In this document: piece by piece, positions 22,135 through 33,100 of the stretch
How positions within the stretch are numbered: the first letter of the stretch is position 1
Layout of the letters: each line of letters opens with the position of its first letter
Origin: Neostapfia colusana
Taxonomy: Eukaryota > Streptophyta > Magnoliopsida > Poales > Poaceae
Assembly: GCA_030760725.1 (NCBI GenBank)
Contig: JASWHV010000012.1
Span: 32,643,652-32,707,651, forward strand
Reading direction: 5' to 3'
Length of the DNA: 64,000 nucleotides
Program-made: the position numbers and the translations under genes
The notes under the pieces: generated by a model
Told to the model about the DNA's origin: nothing
Database searches by the model: none
What the model saw: the letters and a program-made list of their open reading frames with translations, nothing else

Positions 22135-25100
22135 CTTGTAAATAGAAAACTTGAGCTATGAATAGAGTTGAGTTTGAATACAAGAAATGGGACTTACAAA
22201 AACTTTTGTTTACTCATGGAAGTGTTTGCATGTGCAATAAAACATTGAATTCAGTTTGAATTAAGAGGGTCACATCAAAAAGAAGAAGGGCATTGTTCAA
22301 AAGAGGAAATTCAAACTGTTGTTTAAAAAGATGTATTTGCAATGACCAACTCAAAGATCAGAGGGCAAATTCAAACTCTCCAGGTTCAAATTGTGAAGGA
22401 GGCAAATTTGGAGGTGCTTTTATATGAATATCAAAGGAACTTGTGAATTCCATCCAAATTTGAATTTAAATTTGAAACTGTGGCATAAATTGTCAAATGG
22501 CAAAATGGCTTTTGGATTTGGATCCTTCATAGAGGAATTTACAATGTGTCAAAAATTTGAAGATATTTTGGGGCAGAGGGGAGCTGTGGGTCCCACTGGT
22601 CAGTGAGAGGAGGGGCATAACTTACTGTTTAAGTCACTCTCTGTTTACCGGATCACACCCGAGCTACCGAAGTCGCCCTGGGCGCCACCGAGCCGCACCG
22701 GAACCTCCCCGTGGAGCCACCTCCTGCTCCATGCGATGGGCTGGCGACCTGCTGCTGCTCTCGGCAACGTGCGAAGGGATCAGTTCGCACACCGAACGGA
22801 GGCCCTTGAGTAGGTTCATCCTCGCACGACAAAAAGACCGAGAACACCGCCGCCTCGGGCTATCGACCAGGAGCTAGGAGAAACCGAGCGTGCAGAGGCC
22901 AGCCAAGCTGAGAAACCACGCGGTGAGCTCGTCCTCCACTTCCTAAGTACAGCGTCCAATGAGTTGCTGCCTCCCCGACCCGAAATTGGCTTGTCGCCGC
23001 AGCGACTTCACTTCACCGAGGGTTGGGGCGCTCGTGGACAGCCTAACCCAGGCACTTCCACGCCCAAGCAAGGCCACCTCCGGACGTGCTGGTGAAACCT
23101 TCTGCTCACCCCCAAGCCTCAAGTCGAGCAGTGAATCACCGAGAGCCAATTCGGGAATTTTCACTCGGAGGACGCAATTCGACCTTCCAGTACGAGGTGA
23201 TTAAATTCGATTGCAACTCGTGTTTGTAGTTCATCAAATCATGCACGAATAAACTAGACTGGCTAGCGGTCCGATCCCCTTCACAACCCTAGCTAGAAAC
23301 CCCATGTCTGCGGCAAATTTCGAGCTTTCCGATCGGCGGCCATGGCGGGAACGCGCGGGCGCACGGTGACAACCGGGTAAGGGCCTCAGTTTTAGACACC
23401 CATTTGGAGTGTTCATCCCCACACCACACACCTCATTTGAGGAAGAATGATGAACATAAATGAAGAGCAAGTAACAATTATCAACATGCTCATTAGAGAA
23501 CAAACTTACACATTGCAAAAGTGGTATTTCCCACATGTGATATAGATGGGCTGGACATATGAAAACTCCTACACTTTGCTAAGGATGTCCATGCCAAGTT
23601 TCACCCAAATTCAAAACCTTTTTGAGGTCATCTTGGGTATAGATAAGAAAGAGGGCAGTTTGAAACCTTATTCAAATTCAAACTGTTTTCACCCACTGAA
23701 TTTAAAAGTGGAAGGCATATTCTCACTCAGCACATTTTTGTGAGCTCACACACCAATTTTCACTCCATTTGGAGTTGATCTTGACATGAGCTAAGGGGGA
23801 GAAATTCAAACTTTATTTGAATTTCAAACTGAACTTGTGCTGAAATTCATTCAAACCAAACCTCATTTGAACTTTGATCAATTCAAATGGCTCTTGGGTG
23901 AATAATTTGAATTGCCAAGGGTAGAATAGGGTTCACTGTTTACCACAGCTGTTAGGAGTAAATTTCAGAGGTTAAAAGGAGGGGTAGGGCCCACATGTCA
24001 GCCTCTACTTCAACACAAACCGACTGAGACTTTTCACTCGGGTCGCCGAGCTGCAGCGGTGATCGCCACCGAGGCCAGCCACCGCGCCACCAGCTGCTTG
24101 CCCACGCGCGGGCATGAGGCGGTGCAGAGCCTTCTTAAGGCGCCTGCCCCCCCTCCTCGGCCGAGGCACCACAGTTCTCTTCCGCAAGAACTCAGCGCCG
24201 GCCAAGAACTTCCGCAGCTCGGACTTGATCGGAGAACGCCGATCGCAGCTCCCTCCTTTCACTCCAGAGTCCCAGCAAGGTACTAGAGACCTTCCTCCAT
24301 CCTCCCCATTGCTAGAAGTCGATTGAAACCGAGTGATATCGGCTGTGCCGAAAGATCAAACTCGGAACTGGAAACCGCCGCACCTCGTGCTCTCGAGGAC
24401 AGCCCAACCTGGGCGTTGTCCCGCCCGAGCCAAGGCACCCTTGGATGCGCAGGTGACCGGTGCTGCTCATCCCCGAGCCACAGCTCGAGTGGTTGCTCAC
24501 CGGCGGCGAATTTCCATTTTTCCCCTTTCTGTGTGCAGAACGACCTTCGGGTACGATTCTGTTTAATTCGTGCTCTAGAAAGGATTAGAGGGCCTCAGGC
24601 CACTCCCACACGAGCTAGACACGGTAACGCACAAGTTGCCTTCACAACTCTGGGCCGGAGAACCTCTGTGCCCGGCGTAATTTAAGGTCTACTAATGGTG
24701 GAACGAACGGGAGGTATCGGGCGCACGGTGAGGACCTATTTCAGGCCTTCCCCGAGCTGCCTCGAGCTCATGTCGACCTTCTCTGAGGTCCACTGATGCT
24801 CCCCGACCGATTTCCCAAGTAGCTGAGGTACCAGGGGAGTCAGCCGACATGGCCGAAGTCATTCCGATATGGCGGCTCGTCGCCGACCATGCTCCGGCCG
24901 TTGTCATGAGCAGCTGACCCTCGGATCCTGTTCCCCAAGTAAAAGTAGGCAGGGGCGGCCAGAATCAAGAAGTTTGGAGCTGTACAGCAGCCGGCGGCGA
25001 GCTCTCCGGCGAGGTCCCTCGGCGGCGGGGCGCGGGTGTCGCGAGGTTGAAGAAGGGGGTGGACCCCAGCTGTCAGCGGCCGATATTTTGAATCGGGATC

Positions 25101-25926
25101 CGGCTGCGGCCGGGATCGGGTGTTCTGGCGCGCAAAATCCTTGTGGGCCGCGGTGCGCCATCGCCTAGGCGTGCGACGCGTGTCCCCTGGGCCCACGCGC
25201 GAGTTTAAACTTTTCCCCGATTTTCAGATTTCATTCAAACTTCAAATCCTTATAACTTTGGCTAGAAAGCTCCAAATTGAGTGAACCAAATTTTGATGGA
25301 TTCAGCTCTCTGAGTACATTCCAGAAAATCAAGTTTCACTTCAGGAAATTCCTTAATTCTCCAGAATTAATTCCTTAAAGTTTAAACTGTTAGGAATTTT
25401 AACTGGAGAATCCTTTGGAGGAAAATCCTGAAATTTTGCTGAGATGTTCACCAAAATATCCTTGAGCTACCATAAGAATTTCAGATCCATTTGAGCTCAT
25501 TTAGTCCACCTAATGGTGTGATTAGTGAAACTGTCCCAGAGAAAATAGAAAATGTTCAGAAACATTTTCAGAATTTTCTCTGAAATTGTTTAGCTCATAT
25601 CTTTAGTTAGAGACTTCCAAATTAAGTGAGACCAATTCCATTAGAACCCTCTGAAAATCTAGTTTTCAGAAAGTCATAGTTTGTCTCATGAAAATTCCTA
25701 GAACACCCTAAGAGTTCCAATTAAGGTCAAGGACATAATTATTTGTGGAAGGCTCAAATGAGCTTTGCTGCAACTAAAACTTGACCAAGTCTCTGTTTAG
25801 GTTGTAACCAAGCCACAGTAAAAGTTTCACAGTCATTAGGTCTGTCTAGCAAGGGTTATAGACTTAACAACTTCAAGCTTAATACAAATGCATTAAATTA
25901 ATACATGTATTGTTTCTATCATGTAG

Positions 25927-27184
25927 TCGCTAAGGTCGAGGAGGAACCCGAAGTCCTAGACTTTGTTACTCTGGAGGAACAGCTAGCCTACGACCAAGAG
26001 CAGCAAGGCAAGCCCCGGTTTGCATTAACCTTTTTACAAATGTTTATTGTTTTGAGCACATCTTTGAATATTGTTCTTTGCATTAGAGTCTTGATTGGAA
26101 ACCCAACTGCACAGCCAAGAAAACCATGGGTTGGGTTTAGGATTGCAAACCCCGTTAGCCACTGCATTGCTAGGATAGAGTAGGATTCGGTACAAGTCGA
26201 GTAGTTGGAACTACTCGCGAGAATAGGCTAGAGGCACATTGCTCGGGTAGAGATAGCACATGAAACACATGGCAAGAAAATGAGACCGAGCGGAGAGTAA
26301 GGGCAGCAGGACTTTGGGGCCTGTGTGCTGTAGCTCCGCTTGTGTCGGTTGAGGACCGAGCCGTGTGTGGGCCTGTTGAACAAGCTAGAACAGTACCGAA
26401 GACCTACCGGCTATATGGGAACCGGGAAACTGATGTAACTCGGGTAGCTGGGTATTGAGGCATTGCCCGTCGTTCAGAGGGTAGGTTGAGAGCTCGAGGT
26501 GTAAATCAGCTGGCGGCACAGAGATGCGCGTGCAGGGACCTCTTGCTCGGGACGATGGGACCGGTTCAATATTTGGCTAACGGGTGAAAGGTAGTCGCGT
26601 ACGGCGTCCGTGATGGTTGTTGTAGGCAACATCGAGTACGGGCGTACGTGACGGGTTGTTCGGGTAACCCTGCAGGTGTAAATCGATTATAATCGCCGTC
26701 CCTCGCGGTCAGTGAGTACCACTTGTTCACTGTACCGTGACGTAGAAAGAACAGGCTAGTTACATGTTAAAATGTTGCTGATTGAAAGCTGGACATTGAT
26801 TGTTAATGATATGCTGTAGCTTAGAGCTAATTAAAGTTCTTTTCAACTTTGGGCAAAGTACATGAGAGAAATGCGTTTCTTGTTTGATTGCGGCTCTCTC
26901 ATGTGCCTTAGCGTAAGGTTCTCCACAACCTGCTGCTAAAACTTGAAAGTAAGGTTCTACTAATTAGGCGAGTCCTTGCAAATGATTTTTACCTCATGCA
27001 ACCCATTACCCTCATGTAGAAGTTCCATGTTTAGGTGAGACGGGTCAGACTTGCTGAGCCTTCGTGCTCACTGCTTGTGTTTGAAGCTTTTGCAGGGTTC
27101 TATGAGGAAGGGACTCCCGAAGAGGAGACGGAACCCCAGGAGGGGAACCCCGTCGAGTGGGAGTCGTGCACGCCGCAGAGTTAG
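25927..27184 (+). CDS. Putative split ORF inside the D 5' LTR (exons 25927-26007 and 27096-27184)
   Basis: Block one follows ...CATGTAG and is open for 81 nt: an acidic peptide with VEEEPEVLDF and EEQLAYDQEQQ, ending at CAAG|GCAAGC, a GC-type donor. Block two follows TTTTGCAG, continues in the same phase with FYEEGTPEEE, and stops at 27182-27184. The intron would be 26008-27095 (1088 nt, GC-AG). An alternative acceptor eight bases downstream (after GCTAAG, 25934) would match the phase of the candidate first exon at 24695-24727. An unspliced reading from ATG 25905 to 26183 is also open, but that ATG is lost in element F. The product would be small, strongly acidic and probably soluble. No known family is recognised. 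Confidence 0.48.
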
Positions 27185-27305
27185 TGTGCGTGTGTGCTAG
27201 CAAGGACACGTTCAAGGGCTGAACGTGTACTTGATGCTTAGTCTACGCCCGCGAGTGTAGACTAAACTTATTTTGATGTAAACATGTTCATAAACTTGTT
27301 TATGT

Positions 27306-27311
27306 AATAAA
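27306..27311 (+). terminator. Poly(A) signal of the D 5' LTR
   Basis: AATAAA in TATGTAATAAAATT, about 120 bp after the stop of the split LTR ORF and 100 bp before the LTR end. Confidence 0.6.
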
Positions 27312-27417
27312 ATTTCGCTTCCGCTTTGTACCTTTGACGTGTGTTATACGGTGCTGTGCAACGCAGCACCCCTCAGCGTGATCCTGGCTCGACAGGACCA
27401 GTGGGGTCGTGTCAGCG

Positions 27418-27429
27418 TGGTATCAGAGC
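27418..27429 (+). other. Primer binding site of element D (initiator tRNA-Met)
   Basis: TGGTATCAGAGC, three bases (GCG) after the LTR end. It is a twelve-base match to the complement of initiator tRNA-Met. Confidence 0.9.
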
Positions 27430-28914
27430 TCGCTTGAGGTTTAACACAGTACAAAGGTCTTCTTTTTCAAAAATCCAGTGAGGAACGAGTTAGTAGCCCG
27501 TATAAGGATGTTATTAGCATATAGAAAGTGGCATATTAACCTATTTGTTATGTCGGAAAATCGTGCATCTCGGGACGTTCATGTCTTGGGGGGTGCACGT
27601 AAGCGCTGTCCACCAGTGCGCACAAGCTGAAGGGTGGAGCCCCACGGGTGGCAGGTAACCCGACCCGCTTTGGTATCCTCTACGACTCTTCATGTCGTTT
27701 GGGGTATTCGAGCAACGTCTGTCCCTGGCGTGCGTGGTGCAACATGGGAGACCCCGTCACGTGGTCTAAAACGTGAACACGTAACTCAAGGCGTGTTTGG
27801 CTTGAGAACATCCGGGCGAGTGATGACGGCCGGGTGTACAAACTGTATGGATTCCGGGCTCGGTGTGCAGCCGAGTCTGATGATTGTTTGAGTTTCTGCA
27901 GGTAGCCTGACCACGAAACGGTAGACGTGTAGCATTCGTGTGCGAGTGACGAGTAGTGCCACTGAACTAACGAAGCCGGCTAAGTCCGGTATAGGTTTTT
28001 CCTTTGTGAGGACGTAGTACCGACATAATCTGGTGACGCCTCGACGTCCCATCCAATTAAATGAACAACTTCATTTAAAAACTTGAAGGTTTTGATCCAA
28101 AGTAGTAAAACTTGATGTAACTCCTTCCCTTGAACAGGATATTCAAAGCTAACAAGTTTTCAACTTATAGGATGTTAAGGACAGAGCACTCTGTTATCAG
28201 CTGAATCAAGGCTGAAGTTAATCAGAGGTTAGAGGTTGAGTTCTTTCGAGCTTGGGGTCGTATGATACATTTCTGGAAAGCTTTGGAGGAGCTTTACCAC
28301 TTCTCTGTTGAGGTCCAGAGGTGTTTCATCCCTTAACCACTCGAAAAATGCAGTAGAATTAAAACTGTCCAGAAAAAAGGACAGAGCAAAGACTCTCTGT
28401 AGACTCTCTGTCAATTAAGCATAACTTCCTGCATAAAAATCCAAAAATAGAAAATGAGGTAGTTCTGGAAAGCTTATGAGATGGGTTACAACTTTGTGAC
28501 AGAAAGTTTTGTCAGATTAGGAACAGAATTAACTGGGATTCTTGGATCAATTCAGTACCTAAAGCAGGGAGGTGCTGTCCAATTGTTCCCAGAAATTCTG
28601 TTAACTTTGACATCTCGTAACTTTTGAACCAGGACAGATCTTAGGCCAACCAAATACTTTCTGGAAAGATATTGAAGTTAACTTTAACTTTGATGTTGAG
28701 CTCCAGGACTGGTTTTGCTTTTAACCTGGCCTAAATCAGATTGATATGGAAACTGGTCAGGGCTGTCAGGGGAACAGCAGATCAGCAGTCAAATTTGTTT
28801 AAAAATTTGAACTATGTTTCCAAGTGTTATGGGTTCAATGACATATCTTATGTTATAACTCAATGGTTTACTGTTCAAATAAATATTTGACATTTCTCAA
28901 ATATATTTTTACAG
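27430..28914 (+). other. Leader of element D, intron-like
   Basis: No gene is seen here. A good donor CTGCAG|GTAGCC lies at 27902 and is matched in elements F (55496) and C (42362). The stretch then becomes AT-rich and ends ATTTTTACAG directly before the pre-gag ATG at 28915. It reads as a leader intron of about 1.0 kb (27902-28914). The repeated phrases about 28140-28740 are shared with F and in part with C. Confidence 0.5.
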
Positions 28915-29859
28915 ATGGCAGCAGATAAACGGTTGGAGAACGGGTGGGTAGTTTCCCACTGCTCTGACCGTAGCGGCTACCCGGAAGCATTGTGGCAAAT
29001 GCTCCAATATTTCGGGTACAACCAGATGCCGCAATACTTCGCCAAGGAAGAAGGCGAAGAGGGGAACAAGACGTGGACGATCCATGTCGAGGTTTCCGCA
29101 GGACCTACGCCACCCGGTTGGGTGCCATTCACCGTCACGGTGAGAGGAAGACAACCGGAAGGGATGTGGCAAGTGGCAGCCCGTGACACTATGTCACGTT
29201 TCTGCCAACTACACGTGCAGGCTATGGAGGGCACTCCATACGCACTCGTTCCGGTGGAGGGACGAGCTCAGCATGTGTGGGAAGAGAGGTACCTGGAGGC
29301 AACAGACCCGAATTGCCCAAGGTACAACCCCGCGGAGGCAAACCTCAGCCTCCAAATGAGGGCGGGAAACGCTGTGATGGACAGCCAAGCTGTTCATACG
29401 GAGCATCTCGCCACCAAGCTCAAGGAGAGCACAAGCCGTGGAGATCATTTCGAGAGTGCTCACAGTGCACTCCGCAATGTGCTCCTTCCGACGATCAAGC
29501 GACTGAATGAACAACACAATCAGTTGCGTCGTCTGAAGAAGGCAAAGAAGAAGAGCCGTGTTGACATCGCGGCGTTGCAAGAGCTAGTGCAGACCCTAAC
29601 CCAGCAGAATGAGGACCTTGCTCAAGAGCGGGACGACGCTATTGAGGAAGGACAAGGCTGGGAAGAGGACTACAACCAGGCTATGGACGAGGTGCATGCA
29701 TTGCAGGACCTCGTGCCCCCGGTATTGGGCGTACCGGTAGTCTTGGGTCTTCCAGCCATGGGAGAACCCGGAATGGGAGAAGAGGTGGTAGACCCCGAGC
29801 CACCAGCAGAGGTACCGGAGGAGGACGACCCACAGGAGGTCGAGTTCTACTCCGAGTAG
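28915..29859 (+). CDS. Pre-gag ORF of element D: dsRBD-like domain plus coiled coil
   Basis: A 314-residue protein that is not gag or pol. The start follows ...TTTTTACAG with no other in-frame ATG before it. Residues 22-33 form a helix-like ALWQMLQYF, then MPQYF (38-42), strands WTIHVEV (54-60) and PFTVTV (71-76), then an alanine-containing helix VAARDTMSRFC (87-97). This order matches the alpha-beta-beta-beta-alpha layout of double-stranded-RNA-binding domains. Residues about 155-265 are charged heptad-like sequence (LKKAKKK, LTQQNEDLAQERDD), probably a coiled coil. The C-terminus is acidic and proline-rich. No transmembrane segment or signal peptide. A decayed copy is in element F and a diverged one in B. 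The fold is my inference; role unknown, possibly RNA binding. Confidence 0.8.
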   Translation: MAADKRLENGWVVSHCSDRSGYPEALWQMLQYFGYNQMPQYFAKEEGEEGNKTWTIHVEVSAGPTPPGWVPFTVTVRGRQPEGMWQVAARDTMSRFCQLHVQAMEGTPYALVPVEGRAQHVWEERYLEATDPNCPRYNPAEANLSLQMRAGNAVMDSQAVHTEHLATKLKESTSRGDHFESAHSALRNVLLPTIKRLNEQHNQLRRLKKAKKKSRVDIAALQELVQTLTQQNEDLAQERDDAIEEGQGWEEDYNQAMDEVHALQDLVPPVLGVPVVLGLPAMGEPGMGEEVVDPEPPAEVPEEDDPQEVEFYSE

Positions 29860-30132
29860 GGGGTTACGGTTGCCAAGTAGGGCAGCTAGGGTAGCATAAC
29901 CCAACTTTTGTAATCGGTGACATGTCGGGTAGACAGTAGCGTATGTATAGGTAGTGACGACATGAGCACGACTTCTCGGAGATCCGAGAATAATGTATCT
30001 TGTATAAAGGTTATGCTTTTATCAATATATGTGAATGTTGTGCAAGTTAATCATGCGTCGCTTCAATACCTACTGCTGTTTATGGAATTTTGAGTGAGAC
30101 ATGTGCTAATTGCTGCTGTGTTGAATTTCAGA
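29860..30132 (+). other. Spacer between pre-gag ORF and gag in element D
   Basis: 273 nt with stops in all frames. It ends GCTGCTGTGTTGAATTTCAG one base before the gag ATG, which fits a second splice acceptor. This gives a way to express gag-pol without translating the upstream ORF. Confidence 0.5.
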
Positions 30133-33100
30133 ATGACGCGTACTCGTGCCAACCCTGATGTTGGAGGTACTAGCCAAGGGGGAGAGACCTCCCAACCGCC
30201 TCCCGAGGACTCCTCGGGACAGCAGCAGCAACAGCAACAGCAAACACCGCCACCGCCACTGCCAACGGTTACATTGGCCGACATTGTCGCGGCAATGGCG
30301 GGTTCACATCAGCAGCACACAGAGCTGTTGCAAACGTTAATTGCGAATACGTCTCGCCCAGAGAGACGTCAAGATCGTGAGGAGCGCCAACAGAGCTCCT
30401 ACTCTGACTTCCTGGCGACTCATCCCCCTGTATTCTCAAGGGCGGATGAACCACTTGACGCGGACAACTGGCTCCGCGCCATAGAGATGAAATTCGGGCT
30501 GCTCCAAATCAGCGAGCAGCGCAAGACTCAGTTCGCGGTCCAGCAGCTCCAAGGATCCGCGAGCGCGTGGTGGGCCAACTTCTGTGCTTCACAGCCCACC
30601 GATCGGGTGATGACCTGGGCGGAGTTCCGGACGGCCTTCAGGGCCTATCATATACCGCCCGGTTTGATGAAGAGAAAGACACAGAAATTCCTACACCTGC
30701 AACAAGGGAGCCGAAACGCGCTGGAATATTCCAGGGCGTTCAACGATCTCGCGCTCTACGCGTCGTATCACGCAGATACGGACGAGAAGCGGCGGGACCA
30801 CTTTTACCAGGGGCTTAACCCGCTCCTGAAGGACAAGTTGGCAATGTTCAATCGCGGCAGCCTCAACGACATCATTGATGCTGCGATTGTTCAGGAGGAC
30901 TCCGGCAAGGAGTTGGCGGCGGCAGAGCGAAAGCGAAGCGCGCCGCAGAGCAGCGGAGAAGGAGGTGGTCCTTCTCAGAAGTTTCGGATGGTGAATCGCC
31001 CACCATCAGGTCCACGCTGGCAGCCACCACAGCGGCCGATGCCGTTCCGCGGTCGGCCGTATTCTTCACCGGCATTCCGGCCGGCACTGCCAGCACCACC
31101 GCAACAACAACAGCAGCAGCGGGCGATGCCGCGTGCGTTTGCACCTCCGCAACGCATGCCGGGCTTTCGTCCACCCAGTACTCCACCAGTAGCGGCCACA
31201 TGTTACAAGTGTGGTCGTCCAGGACACTTCGCGAGCAGTTGCCCGGAGAGGCAAGGCGGCGGAGTGGCACCACAGTTTCCGGGGAGGAATCAACCCCGGA
31301 ACCCTACTAATGCGCGGCGGGCGAACCCTAGGCCCGGTACTGTCCACCAGCTTGCCATTGAGGACGTGCCGGAGGGCAAGCCAATCCTTGCGGGTATGTT
31401 CCAACTCCACCAGCATCCCGCTATAGCACTATTTGATTCAGGCGCCACGCATAATTTTATTAGCCAAGCTTTCATTGCTAAACACAGCTTGCCAATACTA
31501 CCCACCGATAGTCCATATTTAATTTGTTCACCGGGTGGGAAGATTTCAGCAAGCGTAATGGTCTCCAAAGCACCATTATGCTTAGCGGGTAGAGTGTACC
31601 CCACGTCTCTCATTATCTTAGAGGGGCAGAAGGTCGATGTCATTCTAGGGATGTCGTGGTTAACCCGCCACGGCGCTGTTTTAGACACCGTCCTTCGAGT
31701 CGTGCACTTAAACTCAGAGGTGCACGGTTCTCACTCATTATTTCTGGACAGTCCAGAAATAAAACTTTCAAGTGTCTATCAGTCCACAACTATCAGATTG
31801 GAAGACATTCCAGTGGTCCGAGAGTTCCCTGATGTATTCCCGGACGATTTGCCGGGGATGCCACCCGATAGAGAGGTGGAGTTCAAGATTGAACTTGCAC
31901 CGGGAACCATGCCAATATCCCGAAGGCCGTACAAGATGGCACCCAAGGAGTTGGCTGAACTGAAGACTCAGCTCACGGACCTTCTGGAGAAGGGTTTTAT
32001 TAGGCCGAGCTCCTCGCCGTGGAGCTGTTCGGCATTATTTGTCAAGAAGAAGGATGAAACGTTGCGGCTTTGCGTGGACTACCGCCCATTAAATGTCGTA
32101 ACCATCAAAAACAAGTACCCGTTGCTACGGATCGACATGTTGTTTGATCAGTTGGTCGAAGCGAAGATCTTTTCCAAGATGGATTTAAGATCCGGGTACC
32201 ATCAGATTAAGATAAGGGCGGAGGACATTCCAAAGACAGCTTTCTCGACAAGGTACGGACTTTATGAGTACCTGGTCATGTCCTTCGGCCTCACCAATGC
32301 TCCAGCTCACTTCATGTACTTAATGAACTCGGTGTTCATGCCGGAGCTGGACAAGTTTGTCGTGGTCTTCATCGACGAAATCCTGGTGTACTCCAAGTCG
32401 GAGGAAGATCACAAGAAACATCTGCGTATAGTCTTGCAACGGCTGCGGGATCACAAGTTATACGCAAAGTTCAGGAAATGCGAGTTTTGGATATCGCAAG
32501 TGCCTTTCCTCGGGCATATCATCTCAGCGGAGGGTATCGCTGTGGACCCGAGCAAGATCATGCAAGTGCTGAATTGGAAATCCCCGAGAACTGTTCATGA
32601 GGTACTGAGTTTCCTCGGACTCGCGGGATATTATCGGAGGTTCATTCCGAACTTCTCAAAGATTGCCAAGCCAATGACAGAGCTGCTGAAGAAAGCTACC
32701 CAATATGTTTGGAGTCCAGCATGTGAAGCAGCATTCAAGGCTTTAGTCAAGCACCTGACATCAGCACCGGTTTTGGCGCAGCCAGACACAACAAAACCGT
32801 TCGATGTGTACTGCGATGCATCCGGCATTGGGCTCGGATGTGTGCTGATGCAAGACCGAAGAGTGGTCGCGTATGGATCACGGCCGCTTAGGAACCATGA
32901 GCAAAATTATCCAACTCACGATTTGGAGCTCGCTGCCGTGGTACTTGCACTGAAGATGTGGAGGCACTACCTACTCGGTAACCTTGTGCATTTATATACC
33001 GACCACAAAAGCCTCAAGTACATATTCACTCAGAAGGAGTTGAACATGAGGCAACGAAGATGGTTAGAACTGATAAAGGATTATGAGATAGAGATCCATT

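Larger units (their letters stand above)
23376..27414 (+). repeat. 5' LTR of element D
   Basis: GGTAAGGGCC ... GTCGTGTCA, where TGTAAGGGCC is expected at the start. It has an AT-rich first part with repeated CAAATTCAAA words, a GC-rich middle (24000-25200) and an AT-rich part before the exon-like blocks. A start codon plus donor lies at 24695-24727 (ATG ... GGGCGCACG|GTGAGG). No clear TATA box is visible; the weak TTCTTAAGG near 24134 is the only candidate. Length is identical to the 3' LTR. Confidence 0.93.

Noticed and set aside
22424..22877. ORFs at 22424-22877 and the copy at 46166-46618 as a host gene
   Set aside because: They are the same part of the 5' and 3' LTR of C, and frames differ between copies through indels and stops.
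25905..26183. Unspliced 92-residue ORF from ATG 25905 (and 37288)
   Set aside because: Past the GC donor at 26008 it reads into AT-rich intron-like sequence, and the ATG is not kept in element F. The conserved part is only the exon block.
27418..27429. TGGTATCAGAGC words as tRNA gene fragments
   Set aside because: They occur only next to LTR ends and are primer binding sites; no tRNA cloverleaf surrounds them.
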